Below are positions 24,867 through 34,763 of a stretch of 64,000 nucleotides of DNA, in pieces. A program made the position numbers and the translations under genes. Position 1 is the stretch's first letter. Every line of letters begins with the position of its first letter. Source of the DNA: Arsukibacterium perlucidum DSM 18276 (GTDB lineage: Bacteria; Pseudomonadota; Gammaproteobacteria; Enterobacterales; Alteromonadaceae); NCBI RefSeq assembly GCF_000382165.1, contig NZ_KB907702.1, forward strand, positions 1 through 64,000, in the 5' to 3' direction. The notes under the pieces were generated by a model, which was not told the DNA's origin, searched no databases, and saw only the letters and a list, made by a program, of their open reading frames with translations.

Positions 24867-26483
24867 ATGTCAGATCTGAAACAGTGGCAACCAGAAGATG
24901 AACACTTCTGGCAAACAACGGGCAAACGTATTGCCAACCGTAATCTGTGGATCTCTATCCCCAGCTTACTCTGCGGCTTTGCCGTGTGGATGATGTGGAG
25001 CATCATCAGCGTGCAAATGCTTAATCTGGGGTTTCCTTACTCGGCATCTGAATTATTTACCCTGGCGGCTATTGCCGGTTTAAGTGGTGCGACGCTGCGT
25101 ATTCCGGCCAGCTTTTTTGTCCGGCTCTGTGGTGGACGCTATACCATTTTCCTGACCACCAGCTTGCTGATGATCCCTGCGCTCGGCACTGGCCTGGCCT
25201 TGCAGGATCAAAACACCCCATTCTGGGTGTTTCAGTTGCTGGCGCTGTTATCCGGTATTGGTGGTGGTAACTTTGCTGCATCTATGTCGAATATCAGTTT
25301 CTTTTTCCCGAAAAAACAACAAGGGCTGGCCCTGGGCTTAAATGCCGGACTGGGCAATTTTGGCGTAACCAGCATGCAAATTCTGGTACCGCTATTTATG
25401 ACCTTTGGCGCCTTTAGCCTGCTAGGTGGCGGTGAGCCGATGGTGTTGCAAAAAGCCAGTGGCACCCTGATTGGCAGCATTGCAGCCGGTAGCGACACCT
25501 GGATCCAGAACGCCGGTTTTGTCTGGTTATTATTTCTGGTGCCGCTGGCCTTTGCTATCTGGTTTGGGATGAATAATATTCATACTGAAGAGGTAACGCC
25601 AAAACTGCCCAGCGCCGTGGGCTCGTTCTCGATTATTCTGCTAATGTATGCCATTGGCTTTATTACCTCAATAGCCGGTTTGTGGCTAATTTTGCCAGAA
25701 GCCGCCAATGGCTCTGGCTTTAGCATTCCCAAAGAGCTGGTGCTGGTAATGATCCTGTTTGCTACTGTTATGGCATTGAAAATTCTGCCTGGGGCGATTC
25801 GCACCAGCCTGGATCGTCAATACAAAATATTCAATAACAAGCACACCTGGGTGATGAGCGTGCTGTACATTATGACCTTTGGCTCCTTTATCGGCTTTGC
25901 TGCTGCTTTTCCATTATCTATACAAGTTATTTTTGGCTATAGCCACATCATGGTTGATGGCGTTATGACCCACAATACGCCAAATCCAAATGGACCCAGC
26001 GCTCTGACTTATGCTTGGTTAGCACCCTTTATTGGGGCGCTAATACGCCCAGCCGGTGGCTGGTTATCTGATAAATGGGGTGGCGCTTTTGTTACACAAA
26101 TTTGCTCTGTAATTATGGTTGGCTGTGCCTTGGGCGCCGCATACTATATGCACATGGCTTATCAGTCAGCAACGCCAGAGCAATACTTTATGCCATTTTT
26201 CCTGATCTTCTTAGGCTTATTTGCTGCCAGTGGTGTCGGTAATGGTTCTACCTTTAAAACCATTGCTGTGGTATTCCCGAAAGAACAAGCAGGGCCGGTA
26301 CTGGGCTGGACCTCGGCAGTAGCCGCTTACGGTGCCTTCTATATTCCACAGGTATTTGGCGAGCAAATCAAAGCCGCTACCCCGGAATATGCGATGGTTG
26401 GGTTTGCGGTGTTTTATGCGTTATGTTTGCTGGTCAACTGGTTCTTTTACTTGCGTAAAAACGGTGAGTTTTATAATCCGTAA
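24867..26483 (+). CDS. narK: NarK-family nitrate/nitrite transporter
   Basis: A 538-residue major-facilitator protein with twelve membrane helices. Nitrate-signature segments are present: GIGGGNFAASMSNISFFFPK near residue 131 and GLFAASGVGNGSTFKTIAVV near 451, both glycine-rich NNP motifs, with Arg residues in TLRIPASFFVR near 70 and LIRPAGGWLSDK near 393. It resembles E. coli NarK, which exchanges nitrate for nitrite during respiration. ATG 24867 follows CAGGAG. It stands between narL and narX with FNR- and NarL-type sites upstream and a hairpin terminator downstream. Confidence 0.93.
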   Translation: MSDLKQWQPEDEHFWQTTGKRIANRNLWISIPSLLCGFAVWMMWSIISVQMLNLGFPYSASELFTLAAIAGLSGATLRIPASFFVRLCGGRYTIFLTTSLLMIPALGTGLALQDQNTPFWVFQLLALLSGIGGGNFAASMSNISFFFPKKQQGLALGLNAGLGNFGVTSMQILVPLFMTFGAFSLLGGGEPMVLQKASGTLIGSIAAGSDTWIQNAGFVWLLFLVPLAFAIWFGMNNIHTEEVTPKLPSAVGSFSIILLMYAIGFITSIAGLWLILPEAANGSGFSIPKELVLVMILFATVMALKILPGAIRTSLDRQYKIFNNKHTWVMSVLYIMTFGSFIGFAAAFPLSIQVIFGYSHIMVDGVMTHNTPNPNGPSALTYAWLAPFIGALIRPAGGWLSDKWGGAFVTQICSVIMVGCALGAAYYMHMAYQSATPEQYFMPFFLIFLGLFAASGVGNGSTFKTIAVVFPKEQAGPVLGWTSAVAAYGAFYIPQVFGEQIKAATPEYAMVGFAVFYALCLLVNWFFYLRKNGEFYNP

Positions 26484-26507
26484 TTGTCGACAAACCATTA
26501 GACGCGT

Positions 26508-26551
26508 CCGTTTTCATAAAAGCAGGCGCCCGTTTTCATAAAAACAGGCGC
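26508..26551 (+). repeat. two tandem copies of a 22-bp unit
   Basis: CCGTTTTCATAAAAGCAGGCGC (26508-26529) is repeated with one change at 26530-26551. Both units contain the GGCGCC core of the palindrome family. Confidence 0.8.
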
Positions 26552-26565
26552 CCCTATTTTTTACC
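26525..26565 (+). terminator. narK terminator; GGCGCC repeat copy 2
   Basis: Two GGCGCC cores flank GTTTT-CAT-AAAAAC, which extends the stem, and CCCTATTTTTT follows. This gives a strong hairpin with a U tract, 42 bases after the narK stop and just before the convergent narX end. Confidence 0.75.
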
Positions 26566-26566
26566 A

Positions 26567-28354
26567 TCACGCCGTCTGCTGCTGTACCAGATATTCCGGC
26601 GTAAAATTAAAATAGACCCCGGTGCCGCCCTCGGCTCGACGTTTTATCGCTATCTCCCCGCCCAGATGTTTACTACGCTCCTGCATAATGGCCAGGCCGT
26701 AGTGGTTTAGTTTTTCCGCTGACTGCGGAATACCCACGCCGTTATCCTCAATGACCAGGGCAATAGACTCGTCTGGCTTTTGCCGCAAACTGATCAGGAT
26801 CTCGCTACCGGCACTATGATGAACCGCATTCTGGCTGGCCTCACGAATAATTTGCAACAAATGAATTTCTTCATGCGGGGCCAGCGGAATATTGGTCAGC
26901 TGATAATCCAGTTTTATCTGCATACCCGATTGAGCGCTCAATTGTTTTACCGACATGTCCAGCGCATTTAGCAAACCACTGCCATCCACTTTAAGCCGAA
27001 AGGTAGTGAGTAATTCACGTAACTGGCGGTAGGCCGCATCCAGCCCTTGTTTTAACTCTGTCGATACATCGGCAATAGTCGCTTTATCATCCTTTGCCGT
27101 GGCCTTATTTAAGCGAGTTACCTGAATTTTCAGGTAAGAAAGCGCCTGAGCTAATGAATCGTGCAGCTCACGCGCGATAACAGTCCGCTCCTGCATTAGG
27201 GCTAACCGTCGTACCTGCTGCTCTTCCGATTTTAAGTTAAGCGCCAGCGCCAGCTGGTCGGCCACCGCCGCCAGTAATTGTTGCTGCCACAGCGCTAAGG
27301 TTTGCCCGTCAGCGAGCCGGGCCACCAGCACGCCATATTTTTTACGATCGCGGTGCAACAAATAATTGTAATTACTGCGATCACAACCCTCGGCTGCGGG
27401 TTGGCTCAAACAATCACCACAGTTTTGCTGGGCGCAAGGGTCAATGCTGCCATCATCCGGCAATACCTGCATATAGGGTTTATCGCCCTCTTCCGTAAAC
27501 AGGCATAACTCCAGATTATCGACCTTCACTACGGTTTTCAGCTCTGCGATGATCTTATTAAAGTCGACAAACTCGGGGGCGTGCTCGCTAATGCGCTGGG
27601 CGGTATTATATAAAAAGCGTAAGGTGGTATTGGTATGTTGCAGTGCTTCGGTTTGCTCATCGACCCGTTTTTCCAGATTGCCGTACATATAGGAAACCGA
27701 ATCATTCATCTTATTAAAACTGTGCGCCAGGGTACCGAGCTCATCGTTATTTTCAATGCTTAGCCGGTGGGTAAAATCGCCCATTGCTACCCGCTTGGCG
27801 CCCAGCGTCAGCGCCTCCAGTGGCTGTTGCACCATCACCTTTAACCAGTAAATGACAATAGCAGATAACAGCACCGTGGCTAACAAGGCCACCAACTGCA
27901 GGGTGCGAAAACTACGCACTTTTTGCTCGGCGTCTTGCTGGATATAAAACACCAGTTGTTCCAGCAAGTTGATTTGTTGCTGCAGCGCCTGCTCGATTTG
28001 TGGCGGATTAACAGGCTGTTGTAAAAACGCCGGCTCAATCTCCTGCCAGTGCTGCCGGGCTGTTTCAAACTGCTGCAAAATATGTTCATCATGTAAAAAA
28101 CGCTGAAATACCGGATGTTGCCAACTGATAGCAAACTTCTGCCGGGCCAGCTGTAATTGCGCCTGGTCTTGCTGTTGGCTTAACCAGGCCATCCGGTAGC
28201 TTTGCATCCGTAGCGACCCTGCGATATTCACTGCATGGGCATCGTTACCGGCTTTATCCGACAACCAGTACGACGCCAACATGGTGCCAATGGCCAGGGT
28301 AACAATACAAGCCAGGGCAATATTAATCCGGGTAACAATAGAAAACTGTCGCAT
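26567..28354 (-). CDS. narX: nitrate/nitrite sensor histidine kinase NarX
   Basis: A 595-residue inner-membrane kinase. Two helices (about residues 12-32 and 155-175) bracket a periplasmic sensor with the P-box-like GSLRMQSYRMAWLS near residue 46 that binds nitrate in NarX/NarQ. HAMP follows, then a central module with a Cys cluster (CAQQNCGDC, then C in EGCDRS), then HisKA_3 with the phospho-His in ARELHDSLAQALSYL near 395 and the ATPase domain with VIEDNGVGIP near 535. ATG 28354 has GGAG upstream. It is divergent from narG and separated from its partner narL by narK. Confidence 0.93.
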   Translation of the reverse strand: MRQFSIVTRINIALACIVTLAIGTMLASYWLSDKAGNDAHAVNIAGSLRMQSYRMAWLSQQQDQAQLQLARQKFAISWQHPVFQRFLHDEHILQQFETARQHWQEIEPAFLQQPVNPPQIEQALQQQINLLEQLVFYIQQDAEQKVRSFRTLQLVALLATVLLSAIVIYWLKVMVQQPLEALTLGAKRVAMGDFTHRLSIENNDELGTLAHSFNKMNDSVSYMYGNLEKRVDEQTEALQHTNTTLRFLYNTAQRISEHAPEFVDFNKIIAELKTVVKVDNLELCLFTEEGDKPYMQVLPDDGSIDPCAQQNCGDCLSQPAAEGCDRSNYNYLLHRDRKKYGVLVARLADGQTLALWQQQLLAAVADQLALALNLKSEEQQVRRLALMQERTVIARELHDSLAQALSYLKIQVTRLNKATAKDDKATIADVSTELKQGLDAAYRQLRELLTTFRLKVDGSGLLNALDMSVKQLSAQSGMQIKLDYQLTNIPLAPHEEIHLLQIIREASQNAVHHSAGSEILISLRQKPDESIALVIEDNGVGIPQSAEKLNHYGLAIMQERSKHLGGEIAIKRRAEGGTGVYFNFTPEYLVQQQTA

Positions 28355-28539
28355 AACCACTCCGCTTGTTTTACTGCCTAAAGCATACCTGTTAATCCGC
28401 TAGCGTGCTGCGCCTATCTGAAAAATAGCAGCACAAATGAGCTACCCCCTTTTCCCCGCCGGGGTAATTGCACCGGCCGCCAACACAGCACAAGAGGTAG
28501 CCACTGGCGTATTGTCGGCGATATCAGCGCCACCCACAC

Positions 28540-28555
28540 TACCACCTTGTGGGTA
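28540..28555 (+). promoter_or_regulatory. NarL-type 7-2-7 heptamer pair upstream of narG
   Basis: TACCACC-TT-GTGGGTA is an inverted pair close to TACYYMT-N2-AKRRGTA, upstream of the FNR box, the order seen in the E. coli narG control region. Further heptamers (TACCCCC at 28443, CGGGGTA at 28460) lie towards narX in the same 337-base intergenic stretch. Confidence 0.7.
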
Positions 28556-28593
28556 TTTTCGTTTTTTATCAGCTATTTAACGCACTGGCTGCC

Positions 28594-28607
28594 TTGATCC
28601 AAATCAA
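28594..28607 (+). promoter_or_regulatory. FNR box of the narGHJI promoter
   Basis: TTGATCCAAATCAA matches the FNR consensus at all 10 fixed bases. TATAGT at 28630-28635 is a -10 element; the box centre then falls close to -41.5, the standard activating position. narG starts at 28692. Confidence 0.88.
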
Positions 28608-28691
28608 GCATTATTCCTGTTGTTGTTTCTATAGTGTGCATACCAGAAAAGCAAAATGTCTGTTCATGCAGGACAAGACCAGGAGTAAACC

Positions 28692-31600
28692 ATGAGTCAT
28701 CTACTCGACAAACTGCGGTTTTTTAAAACCCGCAAAGAACCCTTCGCCGACGGCCACGGGGTTACCACCAACGAAGACAGAAGCTGGGAGCAAGGCTACC
28801 GCCAGCGCTGGCAGCACGACAAAATTGTCCGTTCTACCCATGGTGTAAACTGTACCGGTTCATGTAGCTGGAAAATTTATGTGAAAGACGGCCTGGTCAC
28901 CTGGGAAACCCAGCAAACCGATTATCCGCGCACCCGGCCAGATTTACCGAACCACGAACCACGCGGCTGCCCGCGCGGCGCCAGCTACTCCTGGTATATC
29001 TACAGCGCCAACCGCTTAAAATACCCCAAGGTACGCCAGCAATTAATGAAACTGTGGCGCGAAGCAAAAGCGGTACATAAAGACCCGGTAAAAGCCTGGG
29101 AATCGATTGTTAAAGATCCGGTAAAAGCGAAAAGTTATAAAGAACGTCGCGGATTGGGCGGTTTTATCCGCGCCGACTGGGATGAAGTGAACGAACTGAT
29201 TGCCGCATCTAATGTGTACACCACTAAAACCTATGGCCCGGACCGGGTCACCGGCTTCTCACCCATACCAGCGATGTCGATGGTGTCTTACGCCGCTGGT
29301 GCGCGTTACTTATCGTTAATTGGCGGTAACTGTTTAAGCTTTTACGACTGGTACTGCGATTTGCCACCGGCTTCACCGCAGATATGGGGCGAGCAAACCG
29401 ACGTGCCGGAATCAGCCGACTGGTATAACTCAAATTACATTATTGTTTGGGGCTCTAACGTGCCACAAACCCGCACGCCGGATGCGCACTTTTTAACTGA
29501 AGTTCGCTATAAAGGCACTAAAACCTGCGTAATTACCTCAGATTATTCCGAAGCGTCCAAGTTTGGTGACACCTGGCTGGCACCGCGCCAGGGTACTGAT
29601 GCGGCACTGGCGATGGCCTTTGGCCATGTTATTTTGCAGGAGTTTTACGTTAATAACCCAAGCGCCTACTTTACTGACTATGTAAAACGCACCACCGACA
29701 TGCCGATGTTGGTGATGCTGGAGCAAGGTGACAAGCATCTGACGCAAGGCCGTTTTTTACGTGCAGCCGATTTAGTCAATAACCTGGGTGAAGACAACAA
29801 CCCGGACTGGAAAACCATTGCTCTTAATAGCGATGGCCGCTTAACCAGCCCGAACGGTGCCATTGGTTATCGCTGGGGTCAGGCCGGCAAATGGAACCTG
29901 GAGCAAAAAGATAAAGATGGCGAACTGGATTTACAGCTATCGCTAAAAGATAACCGTGATGAGCTGGTCGATGTAGCATTTCCGTATTTCGGTGGCGCGC
30001 CGCACGAGTACCAATACTTCCAGCACACCGCGCATGCTGATGTGCAAATTCGCAAAATCCCCGCCAAGCGGGTTGAGCTGGCCGATGGCAGCACTGCATT
30101 GGTCGCGACGGTATTCGATTTAATGCTGGCGCAATACGGCGTCGATAACGGCGTAGGCGATGACAGTCGTGCTAAGTCTTACACCGACAATATTCCCTAC
30201 ACGCCAGGCTGGCAAGAAGCTATTACCGGCGTAAAACCTGATGATGTGATTCGGGTTGCTACCGAATTTGCCCGCAATGCCGATAAAACACGTGGTCGTT
30301 CGATGGTCATCGTCGGTGCAGCTTTGAACCATTGGTACCACATGGACATGAACTACCGTGGCCTGATCAACATGCTAATGATGTGCGGCTGTGTTGGCCA
30401 AAGTGGCGGTGGCTGGGCGCACTATGTCGGCCAGGAAAAACTGCGGCCACAAACCGGCTGGACACCACTGGCATTCGCCCTGGACTGGCAACGGCCACCA
30501 CGTCATATGAACGGCACCTCGTTCTTTTATAACCATTCCAGCCAATGGCGTTATGAAAAGCTCGACATGACCGAGGTAATATCACCGCTGGCCAATAAAG
30601 AAAAATGGAGCGGCAGCATTATCGACTTTAACGCCCGCGCCGAGCGAATGGGTTGGTTACCATCAGCACCGCAACTTGGGGTTAACCCATTGGGGCTAGC
30701 CGCAGAAGCTAAGAGCGCCGGCGTTGAGCTAAAAGACTATGTGCTTGAGCAGTTAAAAAGCCGCAAGATTAAATTTGCCTGTGAGCAACCGGAAAGCCCG
30801 CAAAACTTCCCACGCAATATGTTTATCTGGCGCTCTAACTTACTTGGTTCCAGCGGCAAAGGCCATGAGTATATGCTACGCCACTTACTGGGCACCAAAC
30901 ACGGTTTGCTGGGTAAAGATCTAGGCGAGTTTGGTGGCAAAAAGCCACAGGATATTGAATGGACTGACGATGGAGCTGAGGGCAAAGTTGATCTTTGGGT
31001 TACCTTAGACTTCCGCATGTCTACCACCTGTTTGTATTCAGATATCGTGTTACCTACCGCTACCTGGTATGAAAAAGACGACATGAATACCTCGGATATG
31101 CATCCGTTTATTCACCCGTTAACCGCTGCTATTGACCCGGTATGGGAAGCGCGTAGCGACTGGGAAATCTTTAAAGGTATTGCCAAGGCGTTCTCTAAAG
31201 CCGCGGTTGGCCACTTAGGCGTAGAAACGGATGTGGTTACCACACCAATGCACCACGATACCCCAGCCGAACTGGCGCAGCCTTATGGCGTAAAAGCCTG
31301 GTGGAAAGGTGAATGTGAGGCGATTCCCGGCATGACTATGCCGCATATTAATATTGTTGAGCGTGATTACCCTAATACCTATGCCCGCTTTACCTCTATC
31401 GGCCCCTTGCTTGAAAAAATTGGCAATGGCGGTAAAGGCATCGGTTGGGATACCAAAGATGAAGTGGGTTTCCTGAAAAAACTGAACCGCGTGCACACCG
31501 AGGAAGGCATTAACAAAGGCATGGCGAAGATTGACAGCGCCATCGACGCCTGCGAGATGATTTTATCGTTGGCACCGGAAACCAATGGCCAGGTTGCCGT

Positions 31601-32408
31601 TAAAGCCTGGGAAGCCTTGGGTAAAATTACCGGCCGCGACCACACCCATTTAGCGCTGCCCAAAGCCGACGAGAAAATTCGTTTTAACGATATCGTCGCC
31701 CAGCCGCGGAAGATTATCTCCTCGCCTACCTGGTCTGGCCTGGAAGATGAGCATGTGTCGTACAACGCTGGCTATACCAACGTGCACGAGCTGATCCCAT
31801 GGCGCACCATTACCGGCCGCCAGCAGTTTTATCAGGATCACGAGTGGATGCGCGATTTTGGCGAGCAGCTGTGCAGCTATAAGCCGCCGATTAACTTAAA
31901 AACCGTGCAACCGGTGCTGAACAAAAAGCCAAACGGCAATAAAGAGATCGTGCTGAACTGGATCACACCACACCAGAAATGGGGTATTCACAGCACTTAC
32001 TCCGACAATTTGTTAATGCTAACGCTGTCGCGTGGCGGCCCTATTGTCTGGCTCAGTGAAATAGACGCCGCCGCCGCTGGCATTGAAGATAATGACTGGA
32101 TTGACATCTTCAACGTTAACGGCGCCATCGCCGCCCGCGCTGTGGTATCGCAACGGGTACCCGAGGGTATGAGCATGATGTACCACGCTCAGGAGCGGAT
32201 TGTAAACGTGCCTGGCAGCGAATTAACCGGTACCAGGGGGGGTATTCATAACTCGGTTACCCGGGCAGTAATGAAGCCAACCCATATGATCGGTGGCTAT
32301 GCCCAGCAGGCCTATGGCTTTAACTACTACGGCACCGTTGGCTGTAACCGGGACGAGTTTGTCATCATCCGTAAGATGGGCAAAGTCGACTGGTTAGACA
32401 CTAAATAA
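28692..32408 (+). CDS. narG: respiratory nitrate reductase alpha subunit NarG
   Basis: A 1238-residue molybdoenzyme that reduces nitrate to nitrite on the cytoplasmic face of the membrane. The FS0 [4Fe-4S] ligands are H50, C54, C58 and C93 (HGVNCTGSC and RGCPRGASY), matching E. coli H49, C53, C57 and C93. The Mo ligand is Asp223 in YDWYCDLPPASP. The twin-arginine remnant typical of NarG is vestigial, as usual. It needs bis-MGD from the moa/mob/moe genes here and NarJ for assembly. ATG follows CAGGAG. It heads narGHJI. Confidence 0.98.
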   Translation: MSHLLDKLRFFKTRKEPFADGHGVTTNEDRSWEQGYRQRWQHDKIVRSTHGVNCTGSCSWKIYVKDGLVTWETQQTDYPRTRPDLPNHEPRGCPRGASYSWYIYSANRLKYPKVRQQLMKLWREAKAVHKDPVKAWESIVKDPVKAKSYKERRGLGGFIRADWDEVNELIAASNVYTTKTYGPDRVTGFSPIPAMSMVSYAAGARYLSLIGGNCLSFYDWYCDLPPASPQIWGEQTDVPESADWYNSNYIIVWGSNVPQTRTPDAHFLTEVRYKGTKTCVITSDYSEASKFGDTWLAPRQGTDAALAMAFGHVILQEFYVNNPSAYFTDYVKRTTDMPMLVMLEQGDKHLTQGRFLRAADLVNNLGEDNNPDWKTIALNSDGRLTSPNGAIGYRWGQAGKWNLEQKDKDGELDLQLSLKDNRDELVDVAFPYFGGAPHEYQYFQHTAHADVQIRKIPAKRVELADGSTALVATVFDLMLAQYGVDNGVGDDSRAKSYTDNIPYTPGWQEAITGVKPDDVIRVATEFARNADKTRGRSMVIVGAALNHWYHMDMNYRGLINMLMMCGCVGQSGGGWAHYVGQEKLRPQTGWTPLAFALDWQRPPRHMNGTSFFYNHSSQWRYEKLDMTEVISPLANKEKWSGSIIDFNARAERMGWLPSAPQLGVNPLGLAAEAKSAGVELKDYVLEQLKSRKIKFACEQPESPQNFPRNMFIWRSNLLGSSGKGHEYMLRHLLGTKHGLLGKDLGEFGGKKPQDIEWTDDGAEGKVDLWVTLDFRMSTTCLYSDIVLPTATWYEKDDMNTSDMHPFIHPLTAAIDPVWEARSDWEIFKGIAKAFSKAAVGHLGVETDVVTTPMHHDTPAELAQPYGVKAWWKGECEAIPGMTMPHINIVERDYPNTYARFTSIGPLLEKIGNGGKGIGWDTKDEVGFLKKLNRVHTEEGINKGMAKIDSAIDACEMILSLAPETNGQVAVKAWEALGKITGRDHTHLALPKADEKIRFNDIVAQPRKIISSPTWSGLEDEHVSYNAGYTNVHELIPWRTITGRQQFYQDHEWMRDFGEQLCSYKPPINLKTVQPVLNKKPNGNKEIVLNWITPHQKWGIHSTYSDNLLMLTLSRGGPIVWLSEIDAAAAGIEDNDWIDIFNVNGAIAARAVVSQRVPEGMSMMYHAQERIVNVPGSELTGTRGGIHNSVTRAVMKPTHMIGGYAQQAYGFNYYGTVGCNRDEFVIIRKMGKVDWLDTK

Positions 32409-32424
32409 GGTTGGAGTGAGCAAT

Positions 32425-33960
32425 ATGAAAGTTAGAGCCCAAATCGGCATGGTGCTGAATTTAGACAAGTGCATAGGTTGCCACACTTGCTCCATCACCT
32501 GCAAAAACGTCTGGACCTCGCGTGAAGGGGTCGAGTACGCCTGGTTTAACAACGTTGAAACCAAGCCTGGCATTGGTTTTCCAAAAGAATGGGAAAACCA
32601 GCAGAAATGGAACGGCGGCTGGGTGCGCAATAAAAGCGGCAAGCTGGAATTAAAAATCGGCGGTAAGCGCCGTATTCTGGCGAATATTTTCGCCAACCCG
32701 GACTTACCGGAAATTGACGATTACTACGAGCCGTTCGATTTTGACTACCAGCATTTACACACCGTTGGTGATACCAAGCACCAGCCGGTAGCACGGCCAC
32801 GCTCGCTGATCAGTGGCCAACGGATGGAAAAAATTGAATGGGGGCCGAACTGGGAAGAAATTCTCGGCACCGAGTTTGCCAAAAGGAAAAAAGATCAGAA
32901 CTTCAATGACGTGGTGCAAAAGGACATTTACGGTCAGTTTGAAAAGACCTTTATGATGTACCTGCCGCGTTTGTGCGAGCACTGCCTGAACCCGGCTTGT
33001 GTTGCAGCCTGTCCTTCCGGCGCCATTTATAAGCGCGAGGAAGACGGCATAGTGCTGATTGATCAGGACAAATGCCGCGGCTGGCGGATGTGTGTCTCGG
33101 CCTGCCCCTACAAAAAAATCTATTACAACTGGAAAACCGGTAAATCCGAAAAATGTACTTTCTGCTTCCCGCGGATTGAAGCCGGCCAGCCAACGGTATG
33201 CTCGGAAACCTGTGTTGGCCGAATCCGCTATTTAGGTGTGTTGTTGTATGACGCCGACAAAATTGAAGCGGCAGCCAATACCCCGAACGAGAAAGACTTG
33301 TACCAGGCACAATTAGATATCTTTCTGGATCCAAACGATCCGGCAGTTATTGCCGCGGCTAAAGCAGAAGGCGTTGCTGACAACTGGATTAAAGCTGCCC
33401 AGCGATCGCCGGTATATATGATGGCGATGGAATGGAAGGTAGCACTGCCACTCCACCCTGAGTACCGCACGCTGCCGATGGTGTGGTATGTGCCACCACT
33501 GTCACCCATTCAAAGCGCAGTACAGGCTGGCCATGTAGGTATGAATGGTGAAATTCCGGATCTGAAATCGCTGCGTATTCCGCTGCGTTACCTGGCCAAT
33601 ATGCTGACCGCTGGTGATGAAGCACCGGTAGTGCGTGCGCTGGAACGGATGATAGCGATGCGCGCCTTTAAACGCTCGCAGCAGGTAGATAGTGTGGAAG
33701 ATGCCGAAGTACTGCAGCAGGTGGGCTTAACCCCGGTGCAAGTTGAAGAAATGTACCGCTATATGGCGCTGGCCAACTATGAAGACAGGTTTGTCATTCC
33801 TACCAGCCACCGCGCCTATGCCGAAAATGCCTATGACCTGAAATCCAGTTGTGGTTTTAGTTTCGGCAATGGCTGTGGCGATGGCAATAACGGCGTAAAC
33901 CTGTTTGGCACTAAAGCCAAAGGTGTGCGTCAGGTTATCCCAGTAGAGCTTAAGGATTAA
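32425..33960 (+). CDS. narH: respiratory nitrate reductase beta subunit NarH
   Basis: A 511-residue electron-transfer subunit with four cluster motifs: CIGCHTCSITC near residue 16, CEHCLNPACVAACP near 184, CRGWRMCVSACP near 217, where Trp replaces a Cys and marks the [3Fe-4S] cluster, and CTFCFPR near 244. It passes electrons from NarI hemes to NarG. ATG 32425 has TTGGAG at ideal spacing and is preferred over a GTG at 32416. It starts 16 bases after narG. Confidence 0.97.
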   Translation: MKVRAQIGMVLNLDKCIGCHTCSITCKNVWTSREGVEYAWFNNVETKPGIGFPKEWENQQKWNGGWVRNKSGKLELKIGGKRRILANIFANPDLPEIDDYYEPFDFDYQHLHTVGDTKHQPVARPRSLISGQRMEKIEWGPNWEEILGTEFAKRKKDQNFNDVVQKDIYGQFEKTFMMYLPRLCEHCLNPACVAACPSGAIYKREEDGIVLIDQDKCRGWRMCVSACPYKKIYYNWKTGKSEKCTFCFPRIEAGQPTVCSETCVGRIRYLGVLLYDADKIEAAANTPNEKDLYQAQLDIFLDPNDPAVIAAAKAEGVADNWIKAAQRSPVYMMAMEWKVALPLHPEYRTLPMVWYVPPLSPIQSAVQAGHVGMNGEIPDLKSLRIPLRYLANMLTAGDEAPVVRALERMIAMRAFKRSQQVDSVEDAEVLQQVGLTPVQVEEMYRYMALANYEDRFVIPTSHRAYAENAYDLKSSCGFSFGNGCGDGNNGVNLFGTKAKGVRQVIPVELKD

Positions 33961-33965
33961 ACGCA

Positions 33966-34751
33966 ATGACCTCACAACATATGCCAATACTACAATTGTT
34001 GTCGCTGCTGCTGGATTACCCAAAGCAGCCATTAGTCGATGCTAAAGCCGAATTGCTGGCGATAGTGGCAGACGCCACTATTACGCCGGCACTACAGCAA
34101 GGCTTAAGTACTTTTATCGAGACCCGCACCGGCGGCGAGCTGATGGACTGGCAGTCTGAATACGACAGCCTGTTTGAACGCGGCCGCTCGTTATCCTTGC
34201 TGATTTTTGAGCATATCCACGGCGAGTCGCGCGATCGCGGCCAGGCGATGGTGAACCTGCTGGCACAATACCGCGAGGCAGGGCTGGATATCGGCGTCAA
34301 AGAGCTGCCGGATTACCTGCCGCTGTATCTGGAGTTTTTATCGACTCAGGGTGAACAAAACGCCCAAATCGGTCTGGAAGAAATTGCGCCAGTATTAGCC
34401 GTGCTGCTGTGTCGCCTGGAGCAGCGCAAGTCTGACTATGCCAGCATTTTTTCTACCCTGGTGGCGCTATCTGCAGCTGAGGTGGATCTGGATGATATTA
34501 AAGCGCAAATTGCCAGTGAAAAGCGCGACGATACGCCGAAGGAGCTGGATAAGGTATGGGAAGAGGAAATGGTCAGCTTTATGGGCAACGACCAGACCGA
34601 CTCAGCCTGTGGTAGCGGAAATAAACCTACTGCCGGGCAAAGACGTGATCAGTTTATTCCACTAAGCACTGATTTACTCGGAAATGGGTTACCAGCAACT
34701 GATCCGCTGAGCGCGGCACTTTACAAAGAGGCCGCTGCAAAGCGCGCTTAA
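33966..34751 (+). CDS. narJ: nitrate reductase assembly chaperone NarJ
   Basis: A 261-residue TorD-like chaperone that binds apo-NarG and helps insert the Mo cofactor and FS0 before membrane docking. Family marks are LLSLLLDYPKQPL near residue 10, YDSLFERGRSLSLLIFEHIH near 63 with GESRDRGQAM, and LPDYLPLYLEFLS near 115. The Arg/Gln/Pro-rich C-terminal 40 residues are variable in the family. It starts five bases after narH. Confidence 0.95.
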   Translation: MTSQHMPILQLLSLLLDYPKQPLVDAKAELLAIVADATITPALQQGLSTFIETRTGGELMDWQSEYDSLFERGRSLSLLIFEHIHGESRDRGQAMVNLLAQYREAGLDIGVKELPDYLPLYLEFLSTQGEQNAQIGLEEIAPVLAVLLCRLEQRKSDYASIFSTLVALSAAEVDLDDIKAQIASEKRDDTPKELDKVWEEEMVSFMGNDQTDSACGSGNKPTAGQRRDQFIPLSTDLLGNGLPATDPLSAALYKEAAAKRA

Positions 34752-34763
34752 AGGAGCATGATT

